The notes: a model not told the origin generated them from the letters alone. Numbered from the stretch's first letter, positions 7,105 to 14,292 are shown. The stretch: DNA of 20,383 nt from an uncultured Clostridia bacterium (GCA_949045875.1 CARPYP010000030.1:1-20383), one strand, 5' to 3'. A program made the numbers and translations.

Positions 7105-7202
7105 ATATTCTAAGGAAAGTAATCACAGAGTGGTTAGTTTCCTTAGAATATAATCATGGCGGAATTTAGATTTTCTAGCAGTTTCCACTGCGTACAAAAT
7201 CT
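7104..7202 (+). promoter_or_regulatory. Two-hairpin leader upstream of propeller-like gene (repeat copy D)
   Basis: The first hairpin pairs TATATTCTAAGGAAA (7104-7118) perfectly with TTTCCTTAGAATATA (7138-7152), and TAATCA with TGGTTA inside it. The second pairs AGATTTT (7168-7174) with AAAATCT (7196-7202) and, within it, GCAGT with ACTGC around a TTCC loop. The first resembles the hairpins upstream of the sortase and second cohesin genes. Confidence 0.5.
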
Positions 7203-7248
7203 TAGTTTCGGGTTTTATGCAATTTTACAGATTTTAGGAGGAAAAAAC

Positions 7249-7782
7249 GTGTTAAAAAAAGTAATTTTAGTAATTTTAATAATTATTGTAGCATCTCTAT
7301 TAGGAAGAATAGGATTTCTTTTAATTTCTAAAGAAAATGAATCAAAAATAGAAGATGGAGATTTAGAAAGTTTACAAAATAATCAAAATGTGCATTCTAA
7401 CACAAACAACAAAGGTGAAAAAATGGTATATATCGAGCCAGGGAAAATAAGTAATTTTGATAAGGGTTATTATTATATTAATCATGAGAATAATAGAAAT
7501 AATATAAAATACTTTGACTATTATGCCGAAAAAGAAATTTATTTATGTAACAAGCCAAATTGTAAACATGACACAGAAGAATGTAGTTCATATTTAGATG
7601 CAACAAAATCAAATGACTTATTTGTATATAATGATTACTTATACTTAATATCAGGTATGGATGAAACAGAAACAGTAAAAGTCTCAATGGTTAAAGAAGG
7701 TACCTCTATATCAGAAGTAGAAGAGCAAACCCCTATCATATATAAAATGAATTTAGATGGTACAAATAAAAACAAATGGTAA
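7249..7782 (+). pseudogene. Truncated membrane-anchored beta-propeller-like protein
   Basis: 177 aa with an N-terminal membrane segment (about 2-24) and an extracytoplasmic region containing YYYINHENN...NIKYFDYYAEKEIYLCNKPNCKHD..ECSSYL, then LFVYNDYLYLISG and IYKMNLDG. The LCxKPxCxHD...C block followed by 'l..y.g.LYyi' strands is typical of the first blades of large secreted/lipoprotein beta-propeller (DUF5050-like) proteins of Clostridia, which usually run to 400 aa or more. This one stops right after a MNLDGTNK strand, close to the left end of an IS30-type element, so its 3' part is probably lost. The start is GTG 7249 behind AGGAGG (7236-7241); the open frame from 7156 crosses the structured leader and is not likely to be translated. 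Confidence 0.6.
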
Positions 7783-7796
7783 AATTAAAATACCGG

Positions 7797-8067
7797 TTTT
7801 TGAAAATAAAAAAGACACATAATTAAAACTTATGATACAATGTTGGTGTCGAATCTAACATTGAAAGAAGGAATTAATTATGTGTCAAGAAAATAATATC
7901 ACAAAAAGTAGAAAAGGTAAACACCTAGAATATAGAGAAAGGCAATCAATAGAAAGATGGTACAATAAAGACAAACGAACAAAAGTAGAAATAGCAGGAC
8001 TTTTAGAGCGAACAGAAAAAACAATAAGAAATGAAATAAAAAGAGGGTTAGTAAAAAATTTAACAAA
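7797..8067 (+). mobile_element. IS30-family element, left-end fragment
   Basis: The segment carries the 5' non-coding end and the first third or less of an IS30-type transposase gene. The right side, including the catalytic DDE part and right terminal repeat, is absent; sequence unrelated to the family begins about 8068. The left boundary is approximate, because a paired terminal repeat is not available for comparison. Confidence 0.6.
7814..7886 (+). promoter_or_regulatory. Transposase leader hairpin covering the start codon
   Basis: GACACATAATTAA (7814-7826) is an exact inverted copy of TTAATTATGTGTC (7874-7886), which contains the transposase ATG (7880). A second stem, CAATGTT (7838-7844) with AACATTG (7857-7863), nests inside. 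A possible -10, GATACAAT (7833-7840), lies after the left arm, so only read-through transcripts would contain both arms. Confidence 0.6.
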
Positions 8068-8104
8068 TTCAATAAAATTTCAATGTTTAACTTATACAAT
8101 ATAA
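7880..8104 (+). pseudogene. IS30-family transposase, N-terminal fragment
   Basis: 74 aa. Residues about 10-58 (GKHLEYRERQSIERWYNKD, TKVEIAGLLERTEKTIRNE, IKRGLVKNL) match the N-terminal helix-turn-helix that binds the terminal repeat in IS30-family transposases. From about residue 62 the sequence departs from the family and soon stops. A full enzyme has more than 300 aa and a DDE catalytic core, so this fragment cannot transpose. AGAAGGA precedes the start at a normal distance. It lies between the truncated propeller gene and the response regulator and marks a deletion scar. Confidence 0.75.
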
Positions 8105-8117
8105 AAAGGTGATAATA

Positions 8118-8798
8118 ATGAAAATTTTAATAATTGAAGATGAATATAGTTTAGCTGATGCCATATCAGAAACTTTACAAAAAGAAAAATTTGGGGTTAA
8201 TATAATAACAAATGGAGAAGATGGAGAAAATGAGGCTTTAACCAATATTTATGACTTGATTTTGTTAGATGTAATGCTACCTAAAAAAGATGGATTTGAA
8301 ATACTAGCAAATTTAAGGAAAGAAAAAGTAGATATTCCAGTTATAATGCTTACAGCAAAATCAGAAATATCTGATAAATTGAATGGATTAGAAAATGGTG
8401 CTGATGATTACATTACCAAACCATTTCACATGAGAGAATTGATTGCTAGAGTAAAAGTGATATTAAAAAGGAAAACTAACATACAAGATACAAATGTACT
8501 AGAATATAGTGATTTAAAACTAGACTTAGTTACTTGCAAGATGAGTGTTAATGGTAGTGAAATTACCATTAATGGAAAAGAATTAGACTTACTAGAAATA
8601 TTATTAGTAAATAAAAATCAAATAGTTAATCGAGAAATATTAGCAAATAAAATATGGGGATATAATAGTGAGACAGAATACAACAATGTAGAAGTTTATG
8701 TATCATTTTTAAGGAAGAAATTAAAACTTCTTAAATCAAAAGTAAAAATAAAAGCAGTAAGAGGAATAGGGTATAAATTGGAGGACGAAAATAATTAA
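8118..8798 (+). CDS. OmpR/PhoB-family response regulator
   Basis: 226 aa DNA-binding response regulator. The receiver domain (about 1-115) has the acidic pair E7/D8, phosphoacceptor D51 in LLDVMLP, T/A switch motif LTAKS, and K in ITKPF. A winged-helix trans_reg_C domain (about 128-224) follows, with NGKELDLLEILLVN and the terminal RGIGYKLE. The frame is open from 8109, but AAGGTG at 8106-8111 sets the start at ATG 8118. It is translated just upstream of, and overlapping, the sensor kinase gene, and the ABC transporter genes follow, so it most likely controls them, as in VanR/BceR-type envelope-stress modules. The promoter may lie in the IS30 remnant or its junction (TATACAAT at 8093-8100). 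Confidence 0.93.
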   Translation: MKILIIEDEYSLADAISETLQKEKFGVNIITNGEDGENEALTNIYDLILLDVMLPKKDGFEILANLRKEKVDIPVIMLTAKSEISDKLNGLENGADDYITKPFHMRELIARVKVILKRKTNIQDTNVLEYSDLKLDLVTCKMSVNGSEITINGKELDLLEILLVNKNQIVNREILANKIWGYNSETEYNNVEVYVSFLRKKLKLLKSKVKIKAVRGIGYKLEDENN

Positions 8799-9984
8799 AA
8801 AATTAAATCAAAGAATATTTTGGCTGATTATGGTATCATTATCTATTATAATATTTGGAACAATTATATTATTTGCTGTTTTAAATTATAGTAATACAAT
8901 TAATACAGCTACTTTTATGATGGATAGATTTATGGGAGAAGAACCGAAGAAAAAGTCAGATGAAAGAATAGACGATTACAAAATAAAAACAGATACTAAT
9001 ATTGATGGAGTTTATAATTTTTTAATACAAGATTCTATAATTATTCAAAATTCAAATACATCAAATGACAAAGCAATAAATGAATATGCTCTAAAAATAG
9101 CAAAGAAAAATACAGAAAAAGGAATAATTGGAAAATATATTTATAAAGTTAGAAAAATAAATCCAAAAACAGTAAGAATTACATTTGTAGAGAATGAAGA
9201 TACTATTTCTCATATAAAAACAATATTTATAGTATCAAGCATTATAGCCATTGCTTCTAGTTTTGCAATTTATAATTTAGCAAAAAAAGTATCTAAAATG
9301 ATTGTAAGACCAGTAGAAGAAACATTTGAAAAACAAAAACAATTTATATCAGATGCTTCCCATGAACTAAAAACACCACTTGCAGTAATAGAAGCTAATA
9401 GTGATGTATTAGAAAATGAAATAGGCAAAAATAAATGGATTAATTATATTAAAAATGAAACAGAGAGTATGAACAAACTAATTAATGAACTATTGCTACT
9501 TGCTAAAATAGAAAATGTAAATAATTTAAAAGAACACAAACAATTAAATCTCTCAAAAGAAGTAGAAATTATACTTTCTATGTTTGAAAGTATGGCTTAT
9601 GAAAAGCAAGTAATCATAAAAAGTAAAATTAACGAAAATATCACAATGAATGGAAATAAAGAAGATATAGAACATATTGTATCTACTTTGACAGATAATG
9701 CTATTAAGCATACTGAAGCACAAAAAGAAGTAGTAGTAGAACTAAAAAAAGAGAAAAGTGAAATTGTACTAGAAGTAAAAAATATGGGAGATCCAATATC
9801 AGAGGAAGAAAGGGAAAAAATATTTGAAAGATTTTATCGTATTGATAAATCAAGGAATAGAAACGAGAAAAGATATGGTTTAGGTTTAGCAATTGCAAAA
9901 TCTACCATAGAAAAATATAATGGAAAAATAGAAGTGTTTTATAGAGATAATTTTACAGTCTTTAAAGTAACAATTCCTAATTAA
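8794..9984 (+). CDS. Sensor histidine kinase, probable ATT start
   Basis: Membrane histidine kinase, partner of the preceding regulator. From ATT 8794 it is 396 aa: a basic start (IKKLNQRIFW), TM1 about 11-30, an extracytoplasmic part of about 110 residues, TM2 about 143-163, a short HAMP-like linker, dimerisation/phosphoacceptor box SHELKTPL with H190, N-box TDNAIKHT (N302), G1 KNMGDPI, F-box FERFYRID and G2 GLGLA. The first ATG in frame (8830) would lack a ribosome binding site, remove the positively charged N-terminus and start inside TM1. GGAGG at 8780-8784 sits 9 bases before ATT 8794, which overlaps the regulator's TAA. ATA 8791 is the alternative. The aspartate of the G1 box is Asn here, as in several Gram-positive kinases. 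Confidence 0.88.
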   Translation: MKKLNQRIFWLIMVSLSIIIFGTIILFAVLNYSNTINTATFMMDRFMGEEPKKKSDERIDDYKIKTDTNIDGVYNFLIQDSIIIQNSNTSNDKAINEYALKIAKKNTEKGIIGKYIYKVRKINPKTVRITFVENEDTISHIKTIFIVSSIIAIASSFAIYNLAKKVSKMIVRPVEETFEKQKQFISDASHELKTPLAVIEANSDVLENEIGKNKWINYIKNETESMNKLINELLLLAKIENVNNLKEHKQLNLSKEVEIILSMFESMAYEKQVIIKSKINENITMNGNKEDIEHIVSTLTDNAIKHTEAQKEVVVELKKEKSEIVLEVKNMGDPISEEEREKIFERFYRIDKSRNRNEKRYGLGLAIAKSTIEKYNGKIEVFYRDNFTVFKVTIPN

Positions 9985-10091
9985 TATATAAGAGGTATTA
10001 ACAAAATTAAAAAATGTTAATACTTTTTTTCTTTTTCAATAATTTTTCAATCTTTATGTATTATATTATGAATAGATTAGGAGGTAAGAAG

Positions 10092-11651
10092 ATGTATATT
10101 TTAAAAAATAGCTTAGTTTCAATTATTAGAAATAAGGGGAGAAACATTTTAATAGGAATTATTATATTGGTAATTGCAGCGAGTTCTACTGTAACTCTAG
10201 CAATAAGAAATACAGCAAAAAGGCTTGTAAAAAACTATGAAGAATCGCATGACATTATTGCTAGTATTTCATTTGACAGACAAGGAATGTCAGCAAAATT
10301 TAAAGGTGGAGAAGATGCCAAGAAAGAAAACATAGAAGCATTTAATAGCATAGAAACATTTACGATAGAAGATATAAAAAACTATGGAAATAGTGAATAT
10401 TTAAAAGGATTTTATTATCTATATGCAACATCTTTAAATAGTGATAGCCTAACAAAGGCAACAGATTCATTTGAATATGAAGTAGAAGATAGACAAACAA
10501 CTACAAGTTCAACAAGCAAAACAACAGGTGGAAATAGTGGAATGGGAAAAGTACCAGGAGGAGAATTTGGTGGTAGAGAAAGGCATACTACAATAAATAA
10601 TAATACAACTACTGTAATAACGAAATCAAAAGAAGTATTCCAAAGTTCAAGAAATTTAACAGGAGATTTTGAAATAGACGGCTATTCTTATTATGAGGCA
10701 ATGACTGATTTTATAAGTGGAACATACAAAGTAACAGATGGAGAAATGATAACTGATTTTGAAAGTTTAGAGTGTGTGATAAGTTCAGAACTTGCAACAT
10801 TAAATGAAGTAACTGTTGGAAGTAAAATAACTTTAAAAAATCCAACCAGTAGTGAGAAAACTTATGAATTTACAGTAACAGGAATTTATACTGATAATTC
10901 CAATACAGATGATACAAAAAATATGTATTCACCATCTGCTAATAAAATTATAACTGGAAGTGGAGTGATTGATTTATTAGTACAAGATGATAGCAGTCTT
11001 ACAACTAATATAACACCAACATTTATATTTAAAAGTAAAGATGTTGTAGATTTATTTATAGAAGAAGTAAAACAAAAAGGATTAAATGAATATTACACAA
11101 TAAACACAAATTTAGAAGAATTAGAAAATGCTACGAAATCTATCGAAAATGTAAAAACATTTGCTACAACATTTTTAATTATTACATTAATTATATCTTC
11201 CATTGTTTTATTTGTAATTAATATGATTAATATTAGAGAAAGAAAATACGAAATAGGTGTATTTAGAACAATAGGAGTAAGCAAATTCAAATTAACAATG
11301 CAATTTGTGCTAGAATTGCTAATAGTAAGTATCATTATGCTAATGATTGGTGCGACTTGTGGAAGCTATTTATCAAAACCAATAGGAAATATGTTGTTAC
11401 AAAATGAAATAGAAGATACACAAAATCAAGAACAAGAAATTTCAAACAATTTCGGAAAAGGTCCAATGGATATGAGATTTAATGGTAATAAACAAGTAGA
11501 AGAAATTAGTACAATTGATGCAGTTGTAGATGTAAATGTTGTAGTAGAATTACTTGGAATAGGAATACTTTTAACATTGATTAGTAGTTTGGCTTCAATG
11601 ATTAGTATTCAAAGATTTAGTCCACTTACTATATTGAAAGAGAGGTCTTAA
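10092..11651 (+). CDS. ABC transporter permease, MacB/FtsX type
   Basis: 519 aa permease of the FtsX superfamily. It has one N-terminal membrane segment (about 17-37), a large MacB-like periplasmic/extracellular domain (about 40-360), then three C-terminal membrane segments (about 365-388, 420-442 and 484-508) with the conserved RERKYEIGVFRTIGVSK cytoplasmic loop and the terminal FSPLTILKE. The extracellular part carries an insertion of about 45 residues very rich in Thr, Ser, Gly and Asn (near 130-175), and a polar Gln/Asn/Met stretch precedes the last membrane segment. AGGAGGT at about 10079-10085 supports ATG 10092; the longer frame from 10014 is not supported. It pairs with the ATPase two bases downstream and probably exports a peptide/lipid or relieves envelope stress rather than importing. 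Confidence 0.9.
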   Translation: MYILKNSLVSIIRNKGRNILIGIIILVIAASSTVTLAIRNTAKRLVKNYEESHDIIASISFDRQGMSAKFKGGEDAKKENIEAFNSIETFTIEDIKNYGNSEYLKGFYYLYATSLNSDSLTKATDSFEYEVEDRQTTTSSTSKTTGGNSGMGKVPGGEFGGRERHTTINNNTTTVITKSKEVFQSSRNLTGDFEIDGYSYYEAMTDFISGTYKVTDGEMITDFESLECVISSELATLNEVTVGSKITLKNPTSSEKTYEFTVTGIYTDNSNTDDTKNMYSPSANKIITGSGVIDLLVQDDSSLTTNITPTFIFKSKDVVDLFIEEVKQKGLNEYYTINTNLEELENATKSIENVKTFATTFLIITLIISSIVLFVINMINIRERKYEIGVFRTIGVSKFKLTMQFVLELLIVSIIMLMIGATCGSYLSKPIGNMLLQNEIEDTQNQEQEISNNFGKGPMDMRFNGNKQVEEISTIDAVVDVNVVVELLGIGILLTLISSLASMISIQRFSPLTILKERS

Positions 11652-11653
11652 GC

Positions 11654-12307
11654 ATGGGAATATTAAAATTAGAAAATGTAGGATATAGGTATAAAGATGC
11701 ACCAAAAGATTCGTATGTGTTTAAAGATATAAATTATGAATTTGAACAAGGCAAAATGTATGCGATTAAAGGAAAAAGTGGTAGTGGAAAAACAACATTA
11801 TTATCACTTATAACAGGACTTGAAAAATGCACAGAAGGAAAAGTAATATATGATGAAAAAGATTTAAAAAAGATGAATTTAGATAAATATAGAAATACCG
11901 ATATAGGAATTGTATTTCAAAGTTATAACTTATTACCAAGATTAACATCCATAGAAAATATTATATTATCTATGGATGTAAGTAAAGTAAAAATAAAAAA
12001 TAAAAAGAAAAAGGCACTTGAACTTATGAAAAGTGTAGGACTTTCTGAAGAACATAGCAAAAGAAAAATATTAAAACTATCTGGAGGAGAACAACAAAGA
12101 ATTGCTATTGCAAGAAGTTTATCGTATAATCCCAAGATAATTATTGCAGATGAGCCAACAGGAAATTTAGATAAAGATACGGAAAATGAGATTTTAAAAA
12201 TATTTGGAAGGCTTGCAAAAGAAGAAAATAAGTGTATTATAATTGTTACTCATTCACAAAATGTTTGTGATGAAGTAGATACAGTATATGAATTGATAAA
12301 GCAGTAA
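11654..12307 (+). CDS. ABC transporter ATP-binding protein, MacB/LolD type
   Basis: 217 aa ATPase with a full set of motifs: Walker A GKSGSGKT (40-47), Q-loop Q89 in VFQSYNLLPRLT, signature LSGGEQQR (142-149), Walker B IIIADE (162-167), D-loop GNLD and H200 in IVTHS. The size and motifs fit the MacB/LolD/FtsE group that works with FtsX-fold permeases such as the preceding protein. It begins two bases after the permease stop, consistent with translational coupling, and a terminator follows. The whole unit 8118-12307 is one probable operon. Confidence 0.94.
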   Translation: MGILKLENVGYRYKDAPKDSYVFKDINYEFEQGKMYAIKGKSGSGKTTLLSLITGLEKCTEGKVIYDEKDLKKMNLDKYRNTDIGIVFQSYNLLPRLTSIENIILSMDVSKVKIKNKKKKALELMKSVGLSEEHSKRKILKLSGGEQQRIAIARSLSYNPKIIIADEPTGNLDKDTENEILKIFGRLAKEENKCIIIVTHSQNVCDEVDTVYELIKQ

Positions 12308-12336
12308 AGAAATATGAAAAATAAAATTTAAAAGTA

Positions 12337-12366
12337 GGGAAACTTAGGGAAAGTTTCCTTTTACAT
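12337..12366 (+). terminator. Terminator of the two-component/ABC operon
   Basis: GGAAACTT and AAGTTTCC form an 8-base perfect stem with loop AGGGA, followed by a short TTTT run. It lies about 35 bases after the ATPase stop codon. Confidence 0.75.
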
Positions 12367-12449
12367 ATGAATATATTGATAATTTAATACATACAATAAT
12401 TATACAAAGTAGTTACAAATAGGATATTTGTAATTTTGTTAAAGTCAAA

Positions 12450-12745
12450 ATGAGAGTTAATCTTGTTACTAAAGGGACAAGAGAGAATTTTGAAAATGTA
12501 TTGAACTTAGGGAAAAGTGCTACAATTAATGTATTAAATGAAATGTTGGAAAAAGATATAATAGAAAAGACAGGTTTTTCAAAGAATGTAGTATATAAGC
12601 TATTGAAATTGTATAAAGATTAAAGCGAGACCTAACTCCAAATAGAAGAGAAGAAACTATAGTAGAACTTAGAGAAAAGTATGACAAGACAAATAAAGGA
12701 AAATCAATAGAAGAAATAATGCAAACTGTTAGATCCATGAGGTAA
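12450..12745 (+). pseudogene. Small frameshifted gene of unknown function
   Basis: A frame from ATG 12450 encodes 57 residues (MRVNLVTKGTRENFENVLNL..., ending KNVVYKLLKLYKD) and stops at 12621. The frame one base earlier stays open from there and encodes LKRDLTPNRREETIVELREK and then about 20 residues to IMQTVRSMR, ending at TAA 12743. Amino-acid composition and helix propensity look genuine in both halves, so this is probably one gene of about 98 codons broken by a one-base deletion. LEKDIIEKTGFSKNVVYKLL could be a helix-turn-helix. No ribosome binding site is visible. The family is not recognised. Confidence 0.4.
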
Positions 12746-13042
12746 TTTAATGATGTTAAAAGAATTTATTTGTAAAAAGGCTACACAAATAAAAAATAAT
12801 GTGATACAATAAAAAACGAAAATTATAAGATAAAGGATTTAAAGCCTTGAAATATATGGAATGTTAAAAGGAGGAGAAAAATATGAGTCGGTCACAGTAA
12901 ATGGCATAATATAATTTCCTTAAACCTTAGAGCCACAAGGCAGGGGTAATTTGTGAAATCAATTTTGGAGCAATTTTGGTGCAATCATTTCTACTAATTT
13001 CAACAAATTTGGGTAAAATAGATAAAAAATGAGATAAAAAAC
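12746..13042. other. Gene-free stretch with short coding-like remnants
   Basis: No full gene is seen. Two short frames look like tails of lost genes: MLKGGEKYESVTVNGII (12861-12914) and a frame ending GAILVQSFLLISTNLGKIDKK before TGA at about 13032. An ATG (12883) behind a strong GGAGG opens only five codons; that GGAGG is more simply explained as Gly-Gly codons of the first remnant. The stretch ends at the terminator 13043. Confidence 0.4.
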
Positions 13043-13087
13043 AGTCAATTTCGGAGTGAAAAATACTCCCCTATTGACTATTTTTTT
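13043..13087 (+). terminator. Rho-independent terminator in the decayed region
   Basis: AGTCAAT (13043-13049) pairs with ATTGACT (13073-13079), with an inner GGAGT/ACTCC stem separated by small internal loops, then a run of seven T. It presumably ended a gene now reduced to the remnant just upstream. Confidence 0.8.
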
Positions 13088-13383
13088 ATGCTAAAAATTG
13101 TAAAAATAAACTCAAAAAATGGCAAATATAATTTTTAATATTATTGAAAAATCAATGAGTTTAGGAAGTTTATATACTAATCACAGTTGTACGAGATAAT
13201 GATTACATAAAACAAAAGACAAACTTATTTTACACACAAAAATTTGTACAATCAACTGCTGCTAAAGAAATAATTTATACAAGTACAACTTGTTATATTT
13301 AATAAAAATTAGTGCAAAATAATTAATAATTTTAGCAAAAAAACTAAAAACAAGTATGTCTTGTGTTTTTTACAAGTAAAAAG
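13088..13383. other. Intergenic stretch with inverted repeats
   Basis: No gene is supported; only short frames of 26 and 34 codons occur. It contains two inverted repeats, ACAAGT-aca-ACTTGT (13279-13293) and ACAAG-tatgt-CTTGT (13350-13364), and a further ACAAGT half-site (13372-13377) immediately before the promoter of the regulator gene. These are candidate operators. The second is followed by GTTTTTT and could act as a terminator. Confidence 0.5.
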
Positions 13384-13413
13384 TTGACAAACAGTAGTAC
13401 AAAATGCTATAAT
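13384..13413 (+). promoter_or_regulatory. Strong sigma-A-type promoter
   Basis: Consensus TTGACA (13384-13389) and TATAAT (13408-13413) are separated by 18 bases, about 70 bases upstream of the regulator start codon. Confidence 0.85.
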
Positions 13414-13481
13414 AATTTCAGCTTATTTGAAATAATTGAAAATGCAGTAAAGCCTTATTTTATATAGGTTAGGTGGATTTT

Positions 13482-13808
13482 ATGAATAAAAAGGAAGAGT
13501 TAAAAAGTAGGGTAAACTTCTCATATTATGAAGAAAATTTAACCCAAAAAGAGATTAGTTCACTATTAAATATTAGTAGACAAAGTGTAAATGCTATACT
13601 CAATGCAAACAGTAATCATAAAATAAGAAAGGCTAAAAGAATCGGAAAGAAGACAATAAACAGAAAGGTACAATTTCATAAAAATACAACTCCAACAATA
13701 GCCATTTCAAAAGACATGTTTGAACGAATAGGAATCAATGCTGAAAATAGAGATGCCGAAATAAAGATAGATGGTCAAAGTATAGTAATAAAAAGAAAAG
13801 ATAAATAG
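13482..13808 (+). CDS. Small DNA-binding regulator: HTH plus AbrB/SpoVT-like domain
   Basis: 108 aa from ATG 13482. The frame opens at 13473, but AGGTGG at 13468-13473 favours 13482. The N-terminal half has a helix-turn-helix of the sigma-region-4/resolvase-like kind (YYEENLTQKEISSLLNISRQ, then SVNAILN). After a basic linker, the C-terminal 40 residues (PTIAISKDMFERIGI...AEIKIDGQSIVIKR) follow the 'v.iskdm.e.lgi..gd.veI.i.dg.ivikk' pattern of swapped-hairpin AbrB/SpoVT/MazE DNA-binding domains. Two DNA-binding modules in such a short protein are unusual. It has its own strong promoter and several inverted repeats upstream, so autoregulation is likely. Its targets are not evident from its neighbours. 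Confidence 0.75.
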   Translation: MNKKEELKSRVNFSYYEENLTQKEISSLLNISRQSVNAILNANSNHKIRKAKRIGKKTINRKVQFHKNTTPTIAISKDMFERIGINAENRDAEIKIDGQSIVIKRKDK

Positions 13809-13827
13809 ATATTTTACATTATACATT

Positions 13828-13936
13828 CTTGACATTGAGCCGCCATAAATATGTTTCATGGTCATTAGGGGCAGCATTGAAAATTTAATGGCTTACCTAA
13901 AGCTAATAGGCTAACATATTTATACTGAATATCAAG
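13828..13936 (+). ncRNA. Candidate structured RNA or inverted-repeat element
   Basis: A 109-base segment folds on itself: CTTGACATT (13828-13836) with AATATCAAG (13928-13936; 8 of 9 pairs), AAATATGTT (13847-13855) with AACATATTT (13913-13921; 9 of 9), ATTAG (13864-13868) with CTAAT (13903-13907), and AGCATT with AATGGCT inside. It is richer in G and C than the surrounding non-coding DNA. It matches no riboswitch consensus known to me. A possible promoter for the next gene (13943-13972) lies after it, so it may not be a leader. Confidence 0.4.
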
Positions 13937-13942
13937 AAATCG

Positions 13943-13972
13943 TTGCACTTGTATAAAGTAAAATAGTATATT
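13943..13972 (+). promoter_or_regulatory. Candidate promoter for the unknown gene and rtcB
   Basis: TTGCAC (13943-13948) and TATATT (13967-13972) have an 18-base spacer and lie about 30 bases before the ATG at 14002. The -35 match is moderate. Confidence 0.45.
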
Positions 13973-14001
13973 ATATTAATAAAAGATTAGGAGGACATAG
14001 A

Positions 14002-14292
14002 ATGAGTGGATACAGAGAAGAGTTAAGAGGGGAATGGCTTGGCTACCCAGTAGGATTAGGATATACTATAATAAAGAATAAATTTACACTATATATGATT
14101 CAACAAAGTGAACAAAATATAATAGAAATAACAGATGAAAACCAAACAAAATTATTTCATTTTATTCCTATGGCACAAATAGATAAAGAAACAGCTGATT
14201 GGTTAATGAATGAATCTAAATCTAAATTAAAACCATTTCATGGAATAGAAGAATATGAAGAATATAGAAAAAAGAACATGAAGAGTTTATGA
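14002..14292 (+). CDS. Uncharacterised 96-aa protein next to RtcB
   Basis: A small, soluble, acidic-to-neutral protein with no membrane segment or signal peptide. Visible features are an N-terminal MSGYREELRGEWLGYPVGLGY, a central strand-rich part (FTLYMIQQSEQNIIEITDENQT), and a C-terminal helix with KPFHGIEEYEEYRKK. AGGAGG stands at a normal distance before the ATG. It lies 36 bases upstream of the RtcB gene, on the same strand and probably in one transcript. I do not recognise the family; a role linked to RtcB is only inferred from position. Confidence 0.75.
   Translation: MSGYREELRGEWLGYPVGLGYTIIKNKFTLYMIQQSEQNIIEITDENQTKLFHFIPMAQIDKETADWLMNESKSKLKPFHGIEEYEEYRKKNMKSL

Noticed and set aside
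5438..7152. Invertible promoter (phase-variation switch) using the inverted repeats
   Set aside because: Each repeat pair encloses only a short loop, too small for a promoter segment, and no invertase gene is in the window.
7156..7248. N-terminal extension of the propeller-like protein from ATG 7156
   Set aside because: It crosses a strong hairpin and has no ribosome binding site; AGGAGG sits right before GTG 7249.
10014..10091. Longer N-terminus of the ABC permease
   Set aside because: AGGAGGT is placed exactly for ATG 10092, and the additional 26 residues would precede a normal FtsX-type start.
12883..12900. Five-codon ORF behind a strong GGAGG as a leader peptide gene
   Set aside because: The GGAGG is better explained as Gly-Gly codons of a coding-like remnant in another frame, and no gene follows closely.
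13088..13383. CRISPR-like repeats in the ACAAG/CTTGT region
   Set aside because: The repeated units are only 5-6 bases, irregularly spaced, and there are no spacers or cas genes.
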